A stretch of DNA of 64,000 nucleotides, from contig CAWHIX010000016.1 of assembly GCA_963829545.1 (NCBI GenBank), positions 19,233 to 83,232 on the forward strand, given 5' to 3'. This document shows, in pieces, positions 38,003 to 46,871 of the stretch. Position 1 is the first letter of the stretch; each line of letters starts with the position of its first letter. Under the pieces are notes generated by a model. The model did no database searches. It saw nothing but the letters and a program-made list of their open reading frames with translations, and was not told where the DNA came from. The translations under genes were made by a program, and so were the position numbers. The DNA is from JAXGXJ01 sp963829545. Lineage in GTDB: Bacteria > Actinomycetota > Thermoleophilia > RBG-16-64-13.

Positions 38003-38410
38003 TCACGGCCTATCTGTCTTCGCCGCCGGCACAGCCACTATCAGCGTCATCCCTCTCACGTCGACCACCCTGACCCTGGTGCCCTTCTTGGCCGCCTGCC
38101 CCGCATGCGTGCTCTCCGCCTTCCAGAGTTCCCCGTTGACTCTCACGTACCCGTCCGGGTCAAGCCCGTACATGACCGTCGCCTCGGAGCCGATGAGCCC
38201 CCTCAAGGGATCGCTCTCGTCAGACGCGTAGGCCTTCCAGACCTTCGGAAACAAGATTGCGTCCTTGACGATCCACAGCAACACGATGACCACAGCCGAC
38301 CAGACGGGCAGATCCACCAGATAGACGAGTAGGGCCAGCGCACCGGCCACGAGAACCAGTTCCGTCAGATGGATGAGGGCGTACTTGACGACGACGCTCT
38401 TGGTCAGCAT
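38003..38410 (-). CDS. NfeD-like membrane protein
   Basis: About 135 residues. Two membrane segments at the N-terminus (LVLVAGALALLVYLVDLPVW and AVVIVLLWIVKDAILFP) are followed by a soluble OB-fold like that of NfeD C-terminal domains (GLIGSEATVMYGLDPDGYVRVNGELW, GTRVRVVDVRGMTLIV). ATG 38410 is preferred; GTG 38425 in frame is possible. NfeD proteins usually pair with a membrane stomatin-type protein, which is not present here. The gene lies 57 bp downstream of the glycyl radical enzyme on the same strand. Confidence 0.75.
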   Translation of the reverse strand: MLTKSVVVKYALIHLTELVLVAGALALLVYLVDLPVWSAVVIVLLWIVKDAILFPKVWKAYASDESDPLRGLIGSEATVMYGLDPDGYVRVNGELWKAESTHAGQAAKKGTRVRVVDVRGMTLIVAVPAAKTDRP

Positions 38411-38481
38411 AGGGCCCGGAGCCACCTCTCTCGGGGACCGGCGAACGGCCAGAAGCCGGCGCCACTCCTCACAAGGACCGA

Positions 38482-40893
38482 TCAGATGACATTCTCCGTC
38501 CTGGCGATGATGTCGTTCTGCAGGCTCCTGTGCAGCTCGACGAAATACGCCGAGAAACCGGCCACACGCACCACCAGGTTATTGTAGGTGTCGGGATCGT
38601 CTTGGGCCGCCCGCAGAGTGTCCGAAGAGACGATGTTGTACTGGACTTCCATCCCGCCCATGTCGAAGTAGGTGTCCATCATGCTCTTCACCTTCTGCAG
38701 ACCGTCCTCGCTCGCCAGAGTCATGGGGGCGAATCTCATGTTGAGAGCCATCCCGTTGGTGAAAGGCCTGTGGTCGAAGCAGCTGGCGGAAGTCAGGACG
38801 GCCGTGGGGCCGTTCACGTCGGCGCCTTGCTTGGGTGAGATGCAGTCGGATAGCGACTCGCCGGTGAAACGCCCGTCGGGAGTCGCCCAGGCCCGCGCGC
38901 CCGCGAAGACATGGGAGGAGGCGGTGAACAACCCGGGTCTGAATCGGCCGCGGGTGCTGTAACCCCGGCATACGGCGGAACTAAAGGTATCCATGGCCCA
39001 GCGCACGAGCGCATCCGCGTAGGGATCGTTGTTGCCGTAGTGGTGCGGCATGTTGAGGATCTGCTGGCGTAACGGCTCGTGGCCGGCCCAGTTGGCCATG
39101 ACGGCGTCGTAGAGCTCTCTCGGCGTGCAGCGTTTGGCGTCGTAGCACAGGTACTTGATGGCGATGAGACTCTCGCCCAGCGTGGCCACCCCGGTGGCCG
39201 GCACCCCGAAGGAGTTGTACTTCGCACCGCCGCAGACGCAGTCCTTGCCGCTCTCCACACACCCGTCCAGCATGGCGGAGAGCGCGGGCACGAGCCTGTC
39301 TCTCATCGACACCCATTCGGCGCAGTTGTTCAGAGTGAGCAGCCATTCGACGAAATACTCGATCTGCGTCTTGACGGCGTCCAAGACCTCGTCGAACGTC
39401 TCCATCTCGTAGAGGTAGCCGGTCGGGGGAGCGCATGTGGTCTGCGCCGACGGGCTGACACCGTTGTTGATGGCCAGCAGGAGCACGTTGGCCAGGTTCA
39501 CATCGGCCAGCGAGTGGATGCCGCCCGTGGCCGGATAGTCGTTGCCCGATCCGCCTATCTCCTGGCAACCGATAATGCAGAAATCCCTCGCGTCTTCCAG
39601 CGGGTAGTGACCGCCTTCGACCAGCGCGTCGATGATGAGCGACTCGTTCTGGAAGCAGGGTATGCCGCCCGCCATCTTGGAGGACTCGAACGCACACCCG
39701 AACAGCTCGTCGGGCGTGGTCTTGCCGACCCGGAGCGATACGGGCGGTTCGTGCAGTCGCAGCCGCGCCGGCGCCTCCAGAGCCATGAAGGTCACCGGGT
39801 TGGTGGCGTCGTTGCCCTCTCTGTCCACGCCGCCGAGCGTCAAGTGCTGGAAGGTGGAATACGCACCGGTGACCCGGGCCACGAGCACGGTCCTCGCCCC
39901 GTAGAGGGCTCCCACCTTCAGCCAGAAGCAGTCGACGATCTCCTGCGCCTCATCCAGGGTGATGGTGCCCGCCTCCAACTCCGCCTTCAGACAGGGATAG
40001 GTGTACTGATCGAATCGGCCGAAAGACAGGCCCTGAAAGTTGCCGTCGATGTAGAGGAAGGTCTGGTAGAGGAAGGTCGCCTGCACGGCTTCCAGGAAGG
40101 TCCGCGCGGGGTTCTCGGCGATCCAGTCGAGGGAGTCGGCCATCTTCAGGAGCTCGGCCTGCCTTCCGGCCTCCACGGGTCCGGCGGCCTTCTCCCGACA
40201 CGCGGCGGCATAACGCCTGGCCAGCAGGATGTACGCGTCGCACACGGTGACGATCGACTTGTAGAAGTAGTACTTCTCGGCGTCGTCCCCGTACATGCGC
40301 CCGCGCATGGCGTCGAGCTTGTCCTGCACCTCCCGGCGGACCGCGCCGAAGCCCTTGTCGATCACCCGTTTGTAGTTGGGGACCAGATGACCCGTGGGAG
40401 CGGACCCGTTACCCCGGTGCCAGACCATGAGCACGCCGGCGTCGATGAGGGACTCGGAGCCCTCCGGCATGGCCGCGTCCATGAGGTTGGTGAAGCAGTT
40501 GTCGCGCCAGAAGTCGCGGATCGTGTACAGCAGATCGCGCTCCTCCCGGGGGAAGCTCATGGGCTCGTCCTGGAACTCCCTGGCGTCGAACTCGCCCGTT
40601 TCCAGCTCGCGGTAGAGCCAGGCCATGCCGTCGTTCTCGGGCCACATAGTAGTGCCCTTGTAGTGCTTGCCGATGTTGCCCACGATCGACTCGTCGTCTT
40701 CCACGCGGATGGTCATCCGAGCGCAGATGTCGTAGAGGGACTGGGCCTTCCTCATGGCCGCGGGCGCGTACTTGTGCTTCCTGTACGTCTCGGTGACGAT
40801 CAGGGCGCGCTCGGCATCGAGGACGAAGGGGAGGCTGCGATAGAGCTCCTTCATCCTCGTGATGCGGTCGCTAACGGGGCGGAATGAATACAT
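38482..40893 (-). CDS. Glycyl radical enzyme (PFL-like, C-C/C-N/C-O lyase or decarboxylase type)
   Basis: 803 residues, full length and intact. The radical-bearing Gly lies in RVAGFSA at about residue 779, 24 residues before the end. The thiyl Cys is in IIGCQEIGGSGND; most dehydratases and lyases have GCVE here, so Gln replaces Val. ATG at 40893 is preceded by GAGCGAGG. The reading frame is open into katG because of a G insertion there, producing a false fusion of 1550 residues. Its activating radical SAM enzyme is not in the window. Candidates are the glycerol/propanediol dehydratase, choline lyase, hydroxyproline dehydratase or arylacetate decarboxylase groups; I cannot choose. Confidence 0.85.
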   Translation of the reverse strand: MYSFRPVSDRITRMKELYRSLPFVLDAERALIVTETYRKHKYAPAAMRKAQSLYDICARMTIRVEDDESIVGNIGKHYKGTTMWPENDGMAWLYRELETGEFDAREFQDEPMSFPREERDLLYTIRDFWRDNCFTNLMDAAMPEGSESLIDAGVLMVWHRGNGSAPTGHLVPNYKRVIDKGFGAVRREVQDKLDAMRGRMYGDDAEKYYFYKSIVTVCDAYILLARRYAAACREKAAGPVEAGRQAELLKMADSLDWIAENPARTFLEAVQATFLYQTFLYIDGNFQGLSFGRFDQYTYPCLKAELEAGTITLDEAQEIVDCFWLKVGALYGARTVLVARVTGAYSTFQHLTLGGVDREGNDATNPVTFMALEAPARLRLHEPPVSLRVGKTTPDELFGCAFESSKMAGGIPCFQNESLIIDALVEGGHYPLEDARDFCIIGCQEIGGSGNDYPATGGIHSLADVNLANVLLLAINNGVSPSAQTTCAPPTGYLYEMETFDEVLDAVKTQIEYFVEWLLTLNNCAEWVSMRDRLVPALSAMLDGCVESGKDCVCGGAKYNSFGVPATGVATLGESLIAIKYLCYDAKRCTPRELYDAVMANWAGHEPLRQQILNMPHHYGNNDPYADALVRWAMDTFSSAVCRGYSTRGRFRPGLFTASSHVFAGARAWATPDGRFTGESLSDCISPKQGADVNGPTAVLTSASCFDHRPFTNGMALNMRFAPMTLASEDGLQKVKSMMDTYFDMGGMEVQYNIVSSDTLRAAQDDPDTYNNLVVRVAGFSAYFVELHRSLQNDIIARTENVI

Positions 40894-40922
40894 GGTGTGC
40901 CTCGCTCTCGGACGTCCTCCGA

Positions 40923-43134
40923 TCACGCCAGGTCGAAACGATCCAAGTTCATCACCTTGCTCCACACCGCCACGAAGTCGTCCACGAACTTCTCCTGCGA
41001 GTCCTGCGCACCCGTAGACTTCCGCCAGGGCCCGGAGTTGGGAGTTAGAACCGAAGATGAGGTCCACGCGGGTGGCGGTCCACTTGGGCTCGCCGCTCTC
41101 GCGATCACGACCCTCGAACTCGTCGCCGGCCTCCGAGGTGGGCTTCCACATCGTGCCCATGTCGAGCAGGTTGACGAAGAAGTCGTTGGTGAGCGTCTCC
41201 GGCCTCTTGGTGAAGACGCCGTGCTGGGACCCTCCGAAGTTGGCGCCGAGGACGCGCATGCCGCCGAGGAGGACCGTCATCTCAGGAGCGGTGAGCGTCA
41301 GCAGTTGCGCCTTGTCCACCAGCAGTTCCTCTGCCGACACGGTGTACCTGGCCTTGAGGTAGTTGCGGAACCCGTCGGCAGTCGGTTCGAGCACGGAGAA
41401 CGACACCGCGTCGGTCTGCTCCGGCGACGCATCAGTGCGTCCCGGCGCGAAGGGGACGGTCACATCGTGGCCGGCGTTCTTGGCAGCCTGCTCGACGCCG
41501 GCGCAACCGCCCAGGACGATCAGGTCGGCGAGTGAGACCTTCTTGCCGCCGGACTGCGCGCCGTTGAACTCCTTCTGGATCCCCTCGTACGTCTCCAGCA
41601 CCGTCTTCAACTGGGCCGGCTGGTTGACTTCCCAGTCGTTCTGCGGCGCGAGACGGATGCGGGCTCCGTTCGCTCCGCCCCGCTTGTCGGAGCCGCGGAA
41701 CGTGGACGCCGAGGCCCACGCGGTCGAGACCAGTTGCGACACGGACAATCCCGAAGCAAGGATCTTGCTCTTGAGGCCGGCGATGTCCTGCGCGTCGATC
41801 AGCGTATGGTCGACCGCGGGCACCGGGTCCTGCCAGATGAGATCCTCCGCCGGGACCTCCGGCCCGAGGTACCGGGCCTTGGGGCCCATGTCGCGGTGGG
41901 TCAGCTTGAACCACGCCCGGGCGAAAGCGTCGGCGAACTCCTGAGGGTTCTCCATGTAGCGCCGCGAGATGGGCTCGTAGATGGGATCGAGCTTCAGCGA
42001 GAGGTCCGCCGTGGTCATCATCGGCCGGTGCTTTTTCGCCGGGTCATGCGCGTCGACCACCATGTCCTCTTCGGCCACGTCCTTGGCCAGCCACTGATAG
42101 GCGCCGGCCGGGCTCTTGACCAGCTCGTAATCGTACTTGAACAACACCTTGAAATAGCCCATGTCCCACGTGGTCGGGTTCGGCTTCCAGGCGCCCTCGA
42201 TGCCACTCGTGATGGTGTCTCCGCCCTTGCCGCTGCCGAGGCCGCATTCCCAGCCGAGCCCCTGGGCCTCAAGGGGAGCCGCCTCAGGCTCCGGGCCGAC
42301 GTGCGCCTTATCGCCCGCGCCATGAGCCTTGCCGAAGGTGTGCCCGCCGGCGACCAGGGCGACGGTCTCTTCGTCGTTCATGGCCATGCGGGCGAAGGTC
42401 TCGCGAACGTCACGGCCGGAGGCGAGCGGGTCGGGGTTGCCGTCCGGGCCTTCCGGATTCACGTAGATGAGGCCCATCTGCACGGCGGCGAGGGGGTTTT
42501 CGAGATCGCGATCGCCGGAGTAACGGCTCTTGGGCTTATCGCTCGTGGCCAGCCATTCTTCTTCGCCACCCCAGTAGATGTCCTCTTCGGGCTCCCAGAT
42601 ATCCTCGCGCCCGCCGCCGAAGCCGAAGGTCTTGAAACCCATCGACTCGAGGGCGCAGTTGCCGGCGAGGATCATGAGGTCGGCCCAGGAGATCTTGCGG
42701 CCGTACTTCTGCTTGATGGGCCAGAGCAGACGGCGCGCCTTGTCGAGGTTGACGTTGTCGGGCCAACTGTTGAGCGGGGCGAAGCGCTGGTTGCCGGAGC
42801 CCCCGCCGCCGCGGCCGTCGCCCATGCGGTAGGTGCCTGCGCTGTGCCAGGCCATGCGGATGAAGAGCCCCCCGTAGTGACCGTAGTCGGCCGGCCACCA
42901 GTCCTGCGAGTCGGTCATGAGCGCGTAGAGGTCCTTCTTCAAAGCCTCCAGGTCGAGTGTCTTGAATTCCTCAGCGTAGTCGAACTCCTCGCCCATGGGA
43001 TCGCACAGGGGAGAGTTCTGATGAAGGATCTTGAGGTTCAACTGGTTCGGCCACCAGTCCCGGTTCGACGTGCCGCCGCCGGCGATGGGTTTGCTTGTCC
43101 TCCCCGTTACCGGGCACTTGCCCTCTTCACTCAT
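40923..43134 (-). CDS. katG: Catalase-peroxidase, one frameshift near the C-terminus
   Basis: Heme enzyme that removes hydrogen peroxide; 736 residues when repaired, the usual length. The distal site is RMAWHSAGTYR; the Met-Tyr-Trp adduct residues are in that Trp, in YVNPEGPDGNPDP and in ARMAMNDEET; the proximal His is in GGHTFGKAHG. The second, heme-less half is complete to SNSQLRALAEVYG. The frame then changes near 41017 (GGT read as GGGT) and the correct end is AQDSQEKFVDDFVAVW...MNLDRFDLA, stop at 40923. The glycyl radical enzyme follows 29 bp downstream. Confidence 0.95.
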
Positions 43135-43247
43135 CTCCGTTCTCCCTTCTCATCGTGCTCCTCCGGTTCCTGGCATCTCTTGCACAAGCCACGAAGCTGT
43201 ACTCGGACCGATTCGACCCTGCCCAGTTCATCGGCCAGATCCGGAGC

Positions 43248-45602
43248 CTACTGCCGCGCCATGTGCATCTTGAACTCTGCTTCGTCGTCCTTGATCAGTT
43301 CGCCGCTCAGGTCGACCGTCACGCTGTGGACGGTGCCGGTGAACTCGAAAGGCGGATCATAGAAGGGAGCTACCGGCGCTCCGGGGTCGGCTCCCACGCT
43401 CCATCCGCCGGTGAGGCCCATGGCCAGCGGGACCGTGTACGGAAAGTCGGCCTCTCCCACGAGCCTTCCGTCGATGTAGAGCTGGGCGCGCCCAGGCGTG
43501 CCCTTGCCCAAGGAGATGTCCGGTGGTCCGGTGACCTCGAACTCGAAGCGCAGGCTGTGGCGACCGGCCGGCACCGCCTCCTTCGAGTCCACGCGCAGGT
43601 AGTCGCGGGCGACGTAGTTCTGCACGTACTGCAGCCTTCCGTCCTTGATGTAGAGGCAGCAGCCGGCGTCGGTGCCGCCGAAGGAGAGGAGCGCTCCTTC
43701 GGCGCCGTCTGCCGGGACGTCCACCTCGGCGGTTATGCTGTGGGTGCGATTGAGGAGCCGTGGCCCGGCGTTCCAAGGCACCAACTGCGTGTGCGGGTAG
43801 AACGTGTAGGAGTTGCGGTCGGCGGTGATCTGCGGCCGCTCGTCCATAAGTCGCTGTACACCGCGGCCGTCCACCGGCATCACCTTGTACTTACCTGCTT
43901 CCACATACCATGCGGCGATCATCTCGATAAGCTTCGCCCGGTTCTCGGCGGCGACGTCGTGGTTCTCGGCGAAGTCCGCATCGACGTGATACAGCTCCCA
44001 GGCCTTGGCATCGAGCTGGGTCAGCGTGTCGGCGGATATCGGAGCGCCGAACGCTACGCCCGACTCGGTGAACGAAGGGCCCGGCCAGGGACAGACTGCG
44101 CGCCAGCCGTCATGGTAGATGGCGCGATGACCCAACATCTCGAAGTACTGGGTGAGATGCTTGCCCGGCGCCTCAGCGGCGTCGAAAGTGTGCGCGAAAG
44201 AGACTCCCTCCAACGGGGACTGGACGACACCCCTGATGACCGCGGGAGGCTCGATCCCCGTGGCATCGAGGACCGTCGGCACCATGTCGATGGCGTGGGC
44301 GTACTGTGTCCGCACTTCACCCTTGGCCGCGATCCCCTGGGGCCAATGCACGACGAACGGGTCACTGGTCCCGCCCCGGTAGGTCTCCCGCTTCCAGCGG
44401 CGGAAGGGGGTGTCGCCGGCCCAGGTCCAGCCCCAGGCGTAGTGGTTGAACGTCGTCGGTTCGCCGAGTTCGTCTATCTGTCTGAGATTCTCTTCCAGCG
44501 ACTCGGGGACGTTGTTGAAGAAGAGAGTCTCATTGACCGATCCGGTGGGCCCGCCTTCCGAGGAGGCGCCGTTGTCGGAGAGGACCATGATCAGCGTGTT
44601 GTCGAACTCGCTGATGGTCTTGAGGAACTCGAACAGGCGCCCGATATGGTGGTCGGTGTGGGTGAGGAAGCCCGCGAAGACCTCCATCATGCGGGCGTAG
44701 AGCCTCTGCTCGTCGGGCGAACAGTCCGCCCAAGGCTTCACGTCGGGATCATGGCGCGACAGCTCGGCATCGGCGGGGATCACGCCGAGCTCTTTCTGCC
44801 GGGCGAACGTCTTCTCCCGGTAGGCGTCCCAGCCGTCATGGAACGCACCCTTGTACTTGTCCGACCATTCCTTGCGCACGTGATGCGGAGCGTGCATGGC
44901 TCCGGGAGCGAAGTAGAGGAAGAACGGCTTGTTGGGGGCCACCTGCTTGGAATCGGCGATGAACGATATGGCCTTGTCGACCAGGTCCTCGGTCAGGTGG
45001 TAGCCCTCTTCCGGCGTCTTGGGCGGCTCCACCTGGTGGTTGTCCGAGACCAGCTCCGGGTAGTACTGGTGGGTCTCACCGCCGAGAAAACCGTAGAAAC
45101 GCTCGAAGCCCCGACCCAGGGGCCAGCGGTCGTAGGGGCCGGCGGCGGAGATCTGGTCGGCGGGGGTGAGGTGCCATTTGCCGACGGCGTAGGTGTTGTA
45201 GCCGCGCTGGAGGAGCATCTCGGAGAGAAAGCCGTTCTCGAAGGGGATGTTGGCATTGTATCCCGGGTAGCCGGTGGAGCCTTCGGTGATGCAGGCCATG
45301 GCGTTGGAGTGGTGATTACGGCCGGTCAGCATGCAGGAACGCGTGGGCGAGCAGAGCGCGGTGGTGTGCATGTTGTTGTAGAGCAGCCCGCCGGCCACCA
45401 GGCCGTCGAGGTTCGGCGTCGCGATGGGACTACCGAAACACCCGAGTTGGCCGTAGCCGACATCGTCGAGGATGATGAAGAGGATGTTGGGGGCACCCGC
45501 CTTCGCGCGCAATGGCTTGGGCCACGCGGGCTCGGATGTGTCGTACGTGCGCCCGATCACTCCGTTGAAGGCCGCTCGGGGGTCATATTCGGTAAGCGCC
45601 AT
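43248..45602 (-). CDS. Arylsulfatase (formylglycine-dependent, type I)
   Basis: 784 residues. Metal ligands are in IILDDVGYG (Asp46, Asp47), and the Cys84 in CSPTR becomes formylglycine; LSDNGASSEGG supplies the later Asp/Asn ligands; GKWHL holds the catalytic Lys/His pair. The last 170 residues form a beta-sandwich-like domain (SITAEVDVPADGAEGALLSF, PGRAQLYIDGRLVGE). ATG 45602 is set by GGGAGG nine bases upstream. No signal peptide is seen, so the enzyme may be cytosolic. No formylglycine-generating enzyme is in the window. It hydrolyses sulfate esters of unknown type. Confidence 0.92.
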   Translation of the reverse strand: MALTEYDPRAAFNGVIGRTYDTSEPAWPKPLRAKAGAPNILFIILDDVGYGQLGCFGSPIATPNLDGLVAGGLLYNNMHTTALCSPTRSCMLTGRNHHSNAMACITEGSTGYPGYNANIPFENGFLSEMLLQRGYNTYAVGKWHLTPADQISAAGPYDRWPLGRGFERFYGFLGGETHQYYPELVSDNHQVEPPKTPEEGYHLTEDLVDKAISFIADSKQVAPNKPFFLYFAPGAMHAPHHVRKEWSDKYKGAFHDGWDAYREKTFARQKELGVIPADAELSRHDPDVKPWADCSPDEQRLYARMMEVFAGFLTHTDHHIGRLFEFLKTISEFDNTLIMVLSDNGASSEGGPTGSVNETLFFNNVPESLEENLRQIDELGEPTTFNHYAWGWTWAGDTPFRRWKRETYRGGTSDPFVVHWPQGIAAKGEVRTQYAHAIDMVPTVLDATGIEPPAVIRGVVQSPLEGVSFAHTFDAAEAPGKHLTQYFEMLGHRAIYHDGWRAVCPWPGPSFTESGVAFGAPISADTLTQLDAKAWELYHVDADFAENHDVAAENRAKLIEMIAAWYVEAGKYKVMPVDGRGVQRLMDERPQITADRNSYTFYPHTQLVPWNAGPRLLNRTHSITAEVDVPADGAEGALLSFGGTDAGCCLYIKDGRLQYVQNYVARDYLRVDSKEAVPAGRHSLRFEFEVTGPPDISLGKGTPGRAQLYIDGRLVGEADFPYTVPLAMGLTGGWSVGADPGAPVAPFYDPPFEFTGTVHSVTVDLSGELIKDDEAEFKMHMARQ

Positions 45603-46059
45603 GTGTGGACCTCCCATCCAGCATCTATGAGTCCTTCCCTGGCCTCTGGGCAACTGCGCGGACGAGGACCCGGAATCCTACCTGATGGAGCAGGTACTGC
45701 ACCATCGTGCCCCCTTGTCGTGAGAGAGAGTAAGAATCCACTTGCGGGTCGATGACGAGACCGCCCTCCCTGGTCCTTCGTGACTTTCCTGATGCCACCC
45801 GCGCGTCCATGTGTCAGTACCCAAACGCGGGGTGAGTCACTCCAGCGATTTGGGCAGGGACGCCGACCTAGGGTGTCTCGCCCGAGGGTACGCCACGAAC
45901 GGGTGAAGCAGAAAGCACCACAAGGGGGCAGTGATGGTGGGGCCACCGGCCAGGTGCTCCCTTCTTGATATCGTCTTCGTGTTTCCCCCGACGCGGGGCC
46001 TTCGTCACCGGTTATCCGGCTGGTGCCGCAACGCCGACGGTACTGGAAGGGGCCTGAAT
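45603..46059. other. Intergenic region, no supported gene
   Basis: 457 bp upstream of the arylsulfatase. Only short frames without protein likeness were seen. It should contain the sulfatase promoter, but no clear box was found. Confidence 0.4.
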
Positions 46060-46335
46060 ATGGCAGAGGATCCACCGAAGAAGTCTCGCGAACTCAGTAA
46101 CGCCTACGAGATGTTCATTCTCGTCCTCACGCTGCTCTCGCTCGCCATCATGGTCATGCTCGACGCCAAGAGAGAGCGGACTCCTAGGCCATCGCAACAG
46201 CCTCGATCTCTATCAGCCACTCCGGGTCCGCCAGGCGGGATACCCCGAGAAGTGTGGAAGCCGGTTTGCAGCCGGCGGCCTTCAGCCGCTCGCCCACCGG
46301 CGGCACCGCTTCAAGGAAGGCCTGGACGTCGGTGA
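46060..46335 (+). CDS. Possible N-terminal remnant of an ion channel
   Basis: ATG after GGAAGGGG. The first 37 residues (KKSRELSNAYEMFILVLT, then LLSLAIMVMLDAK) look like the first transmembrane helix of a voltage-gated-type ion channel subunit. The rest is Arg/Pro-rich and overlaps the 3' end of the RidA gene on the other strand, so it is not credible as protein. It is either a truncated remnant or a very small membrane protein whose stop is hidden by an indel. Confidence 0.3.
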   Translation: MAEDPPKKSRELSNAYEMFILVLTLLSLAIMVMLDAKRERTPRPSQQPRSLSATPGPPGGIPREVWKPVCSRRPSAARPPAAPLQGRPGRR

Positions 46336-46579
46336 CGTAGTAGTTCAACTTGACCAGGTCACCGAGTGTGAGACCCGCCATGCCGAGTACCCTCTCCATG
46401 TTGTCGAGAGCCTGGTGGAACTGGGCCGTCATGTCGCCCGCGTGGAGTGTCCGCCCGTCGGTGTCCACCGACGCCTGGCCGGAGACGAGCACCACCCTCT
46501 CGGCCGCGCGCACCTCGATGGCTTGCGAGAAGTCCAACTGGTCCTGCCACGTGCCCGGGTTGAGCGCCTTCTTATGCAC
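46184..46579 (-). CDS. RidA/YjgF family protein lacking the catalytic Arg
   Basis: 131 residues of the Rid fold (VLVSGQASVDTDG, LVKLNYYVTDVQAF, LADPEWLIEIEAVA). In RidA the Arg of PARS binds the imine substrate; here the aligned block is PAST, so Ser replaces Arg. The start is GTG after AGGAGGG. Rid paralogues without Arg are frequent inside catabolic operons. It lies 290 bp before and divergent from the LuxR gene and the amidohydrolase island, so a link to that pathway is possible. Confidence 0.85.
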   Translation of the reverse strand: MHKKALNPGTWQDQLDFSQAIEVRAAERVVLVSGQASVDTDGRTLHAGDMTAQFHQALDNMERVLGMAGLTLGDLVKLNYYVTDVQAFLEAVPPVGERLKAAGCKPASTLLGVSRLADPEWLIEIEAVAMA

Positions 46580-46871
46580 CCCTTCATCCCTCCTGACCCG
46601 CTAGATAGCGGATGGTCTTGGCCACCTCTTGCGCCAAGCCGTAATGCGATCCCCACGCAGGTCCATTGAATGACTCCCAGCGCGGGAAGTCAAGTAGCGC
46701 CACAGGTGATTCACCCCTGGACGACTCGCGGGCCGGGATGTACCATGCCCGCACTGCCTTGGAGGGCTACACGGGCTGCGGGGGGAAATGACCGAGGCTC
46801 CGACGCACGTCAGGATGGCACAGTCCGTCCGAACAGGGATGCTGTTCTCGCGCATCCCTGCCTGCTAAGCC

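Noticed and set aside
37864..38010. Possible small membrane protein (ITGAIAVTSVAAF region)
   Set aside because: An in-frame stop follows the eighth codon and the 3' part runs into the NfeD-like gene; no repair is convincing.
39079..40887. Plus-strand open frame of 602 codons
   Set aside because: It is antisense to the glycyl radical enzyme; GC-rich codon bias keeps it open.
38482..43134. A single 1550-residue KatG-glycyl radical enzyme fusion
   Set aside because: The correct KatG C-terminus and stop (40923) lie in the next frame, and the radical enzyme has its own ATG and ribosome site at 40893. The fusion comes from one extra G.
43095..45755. Long plus-strand open frame of 886 codons
   Set aside because: It is the mirror of the arylsulfatase gene; it lacks any family motif, and the opposite strand is clearly coding.
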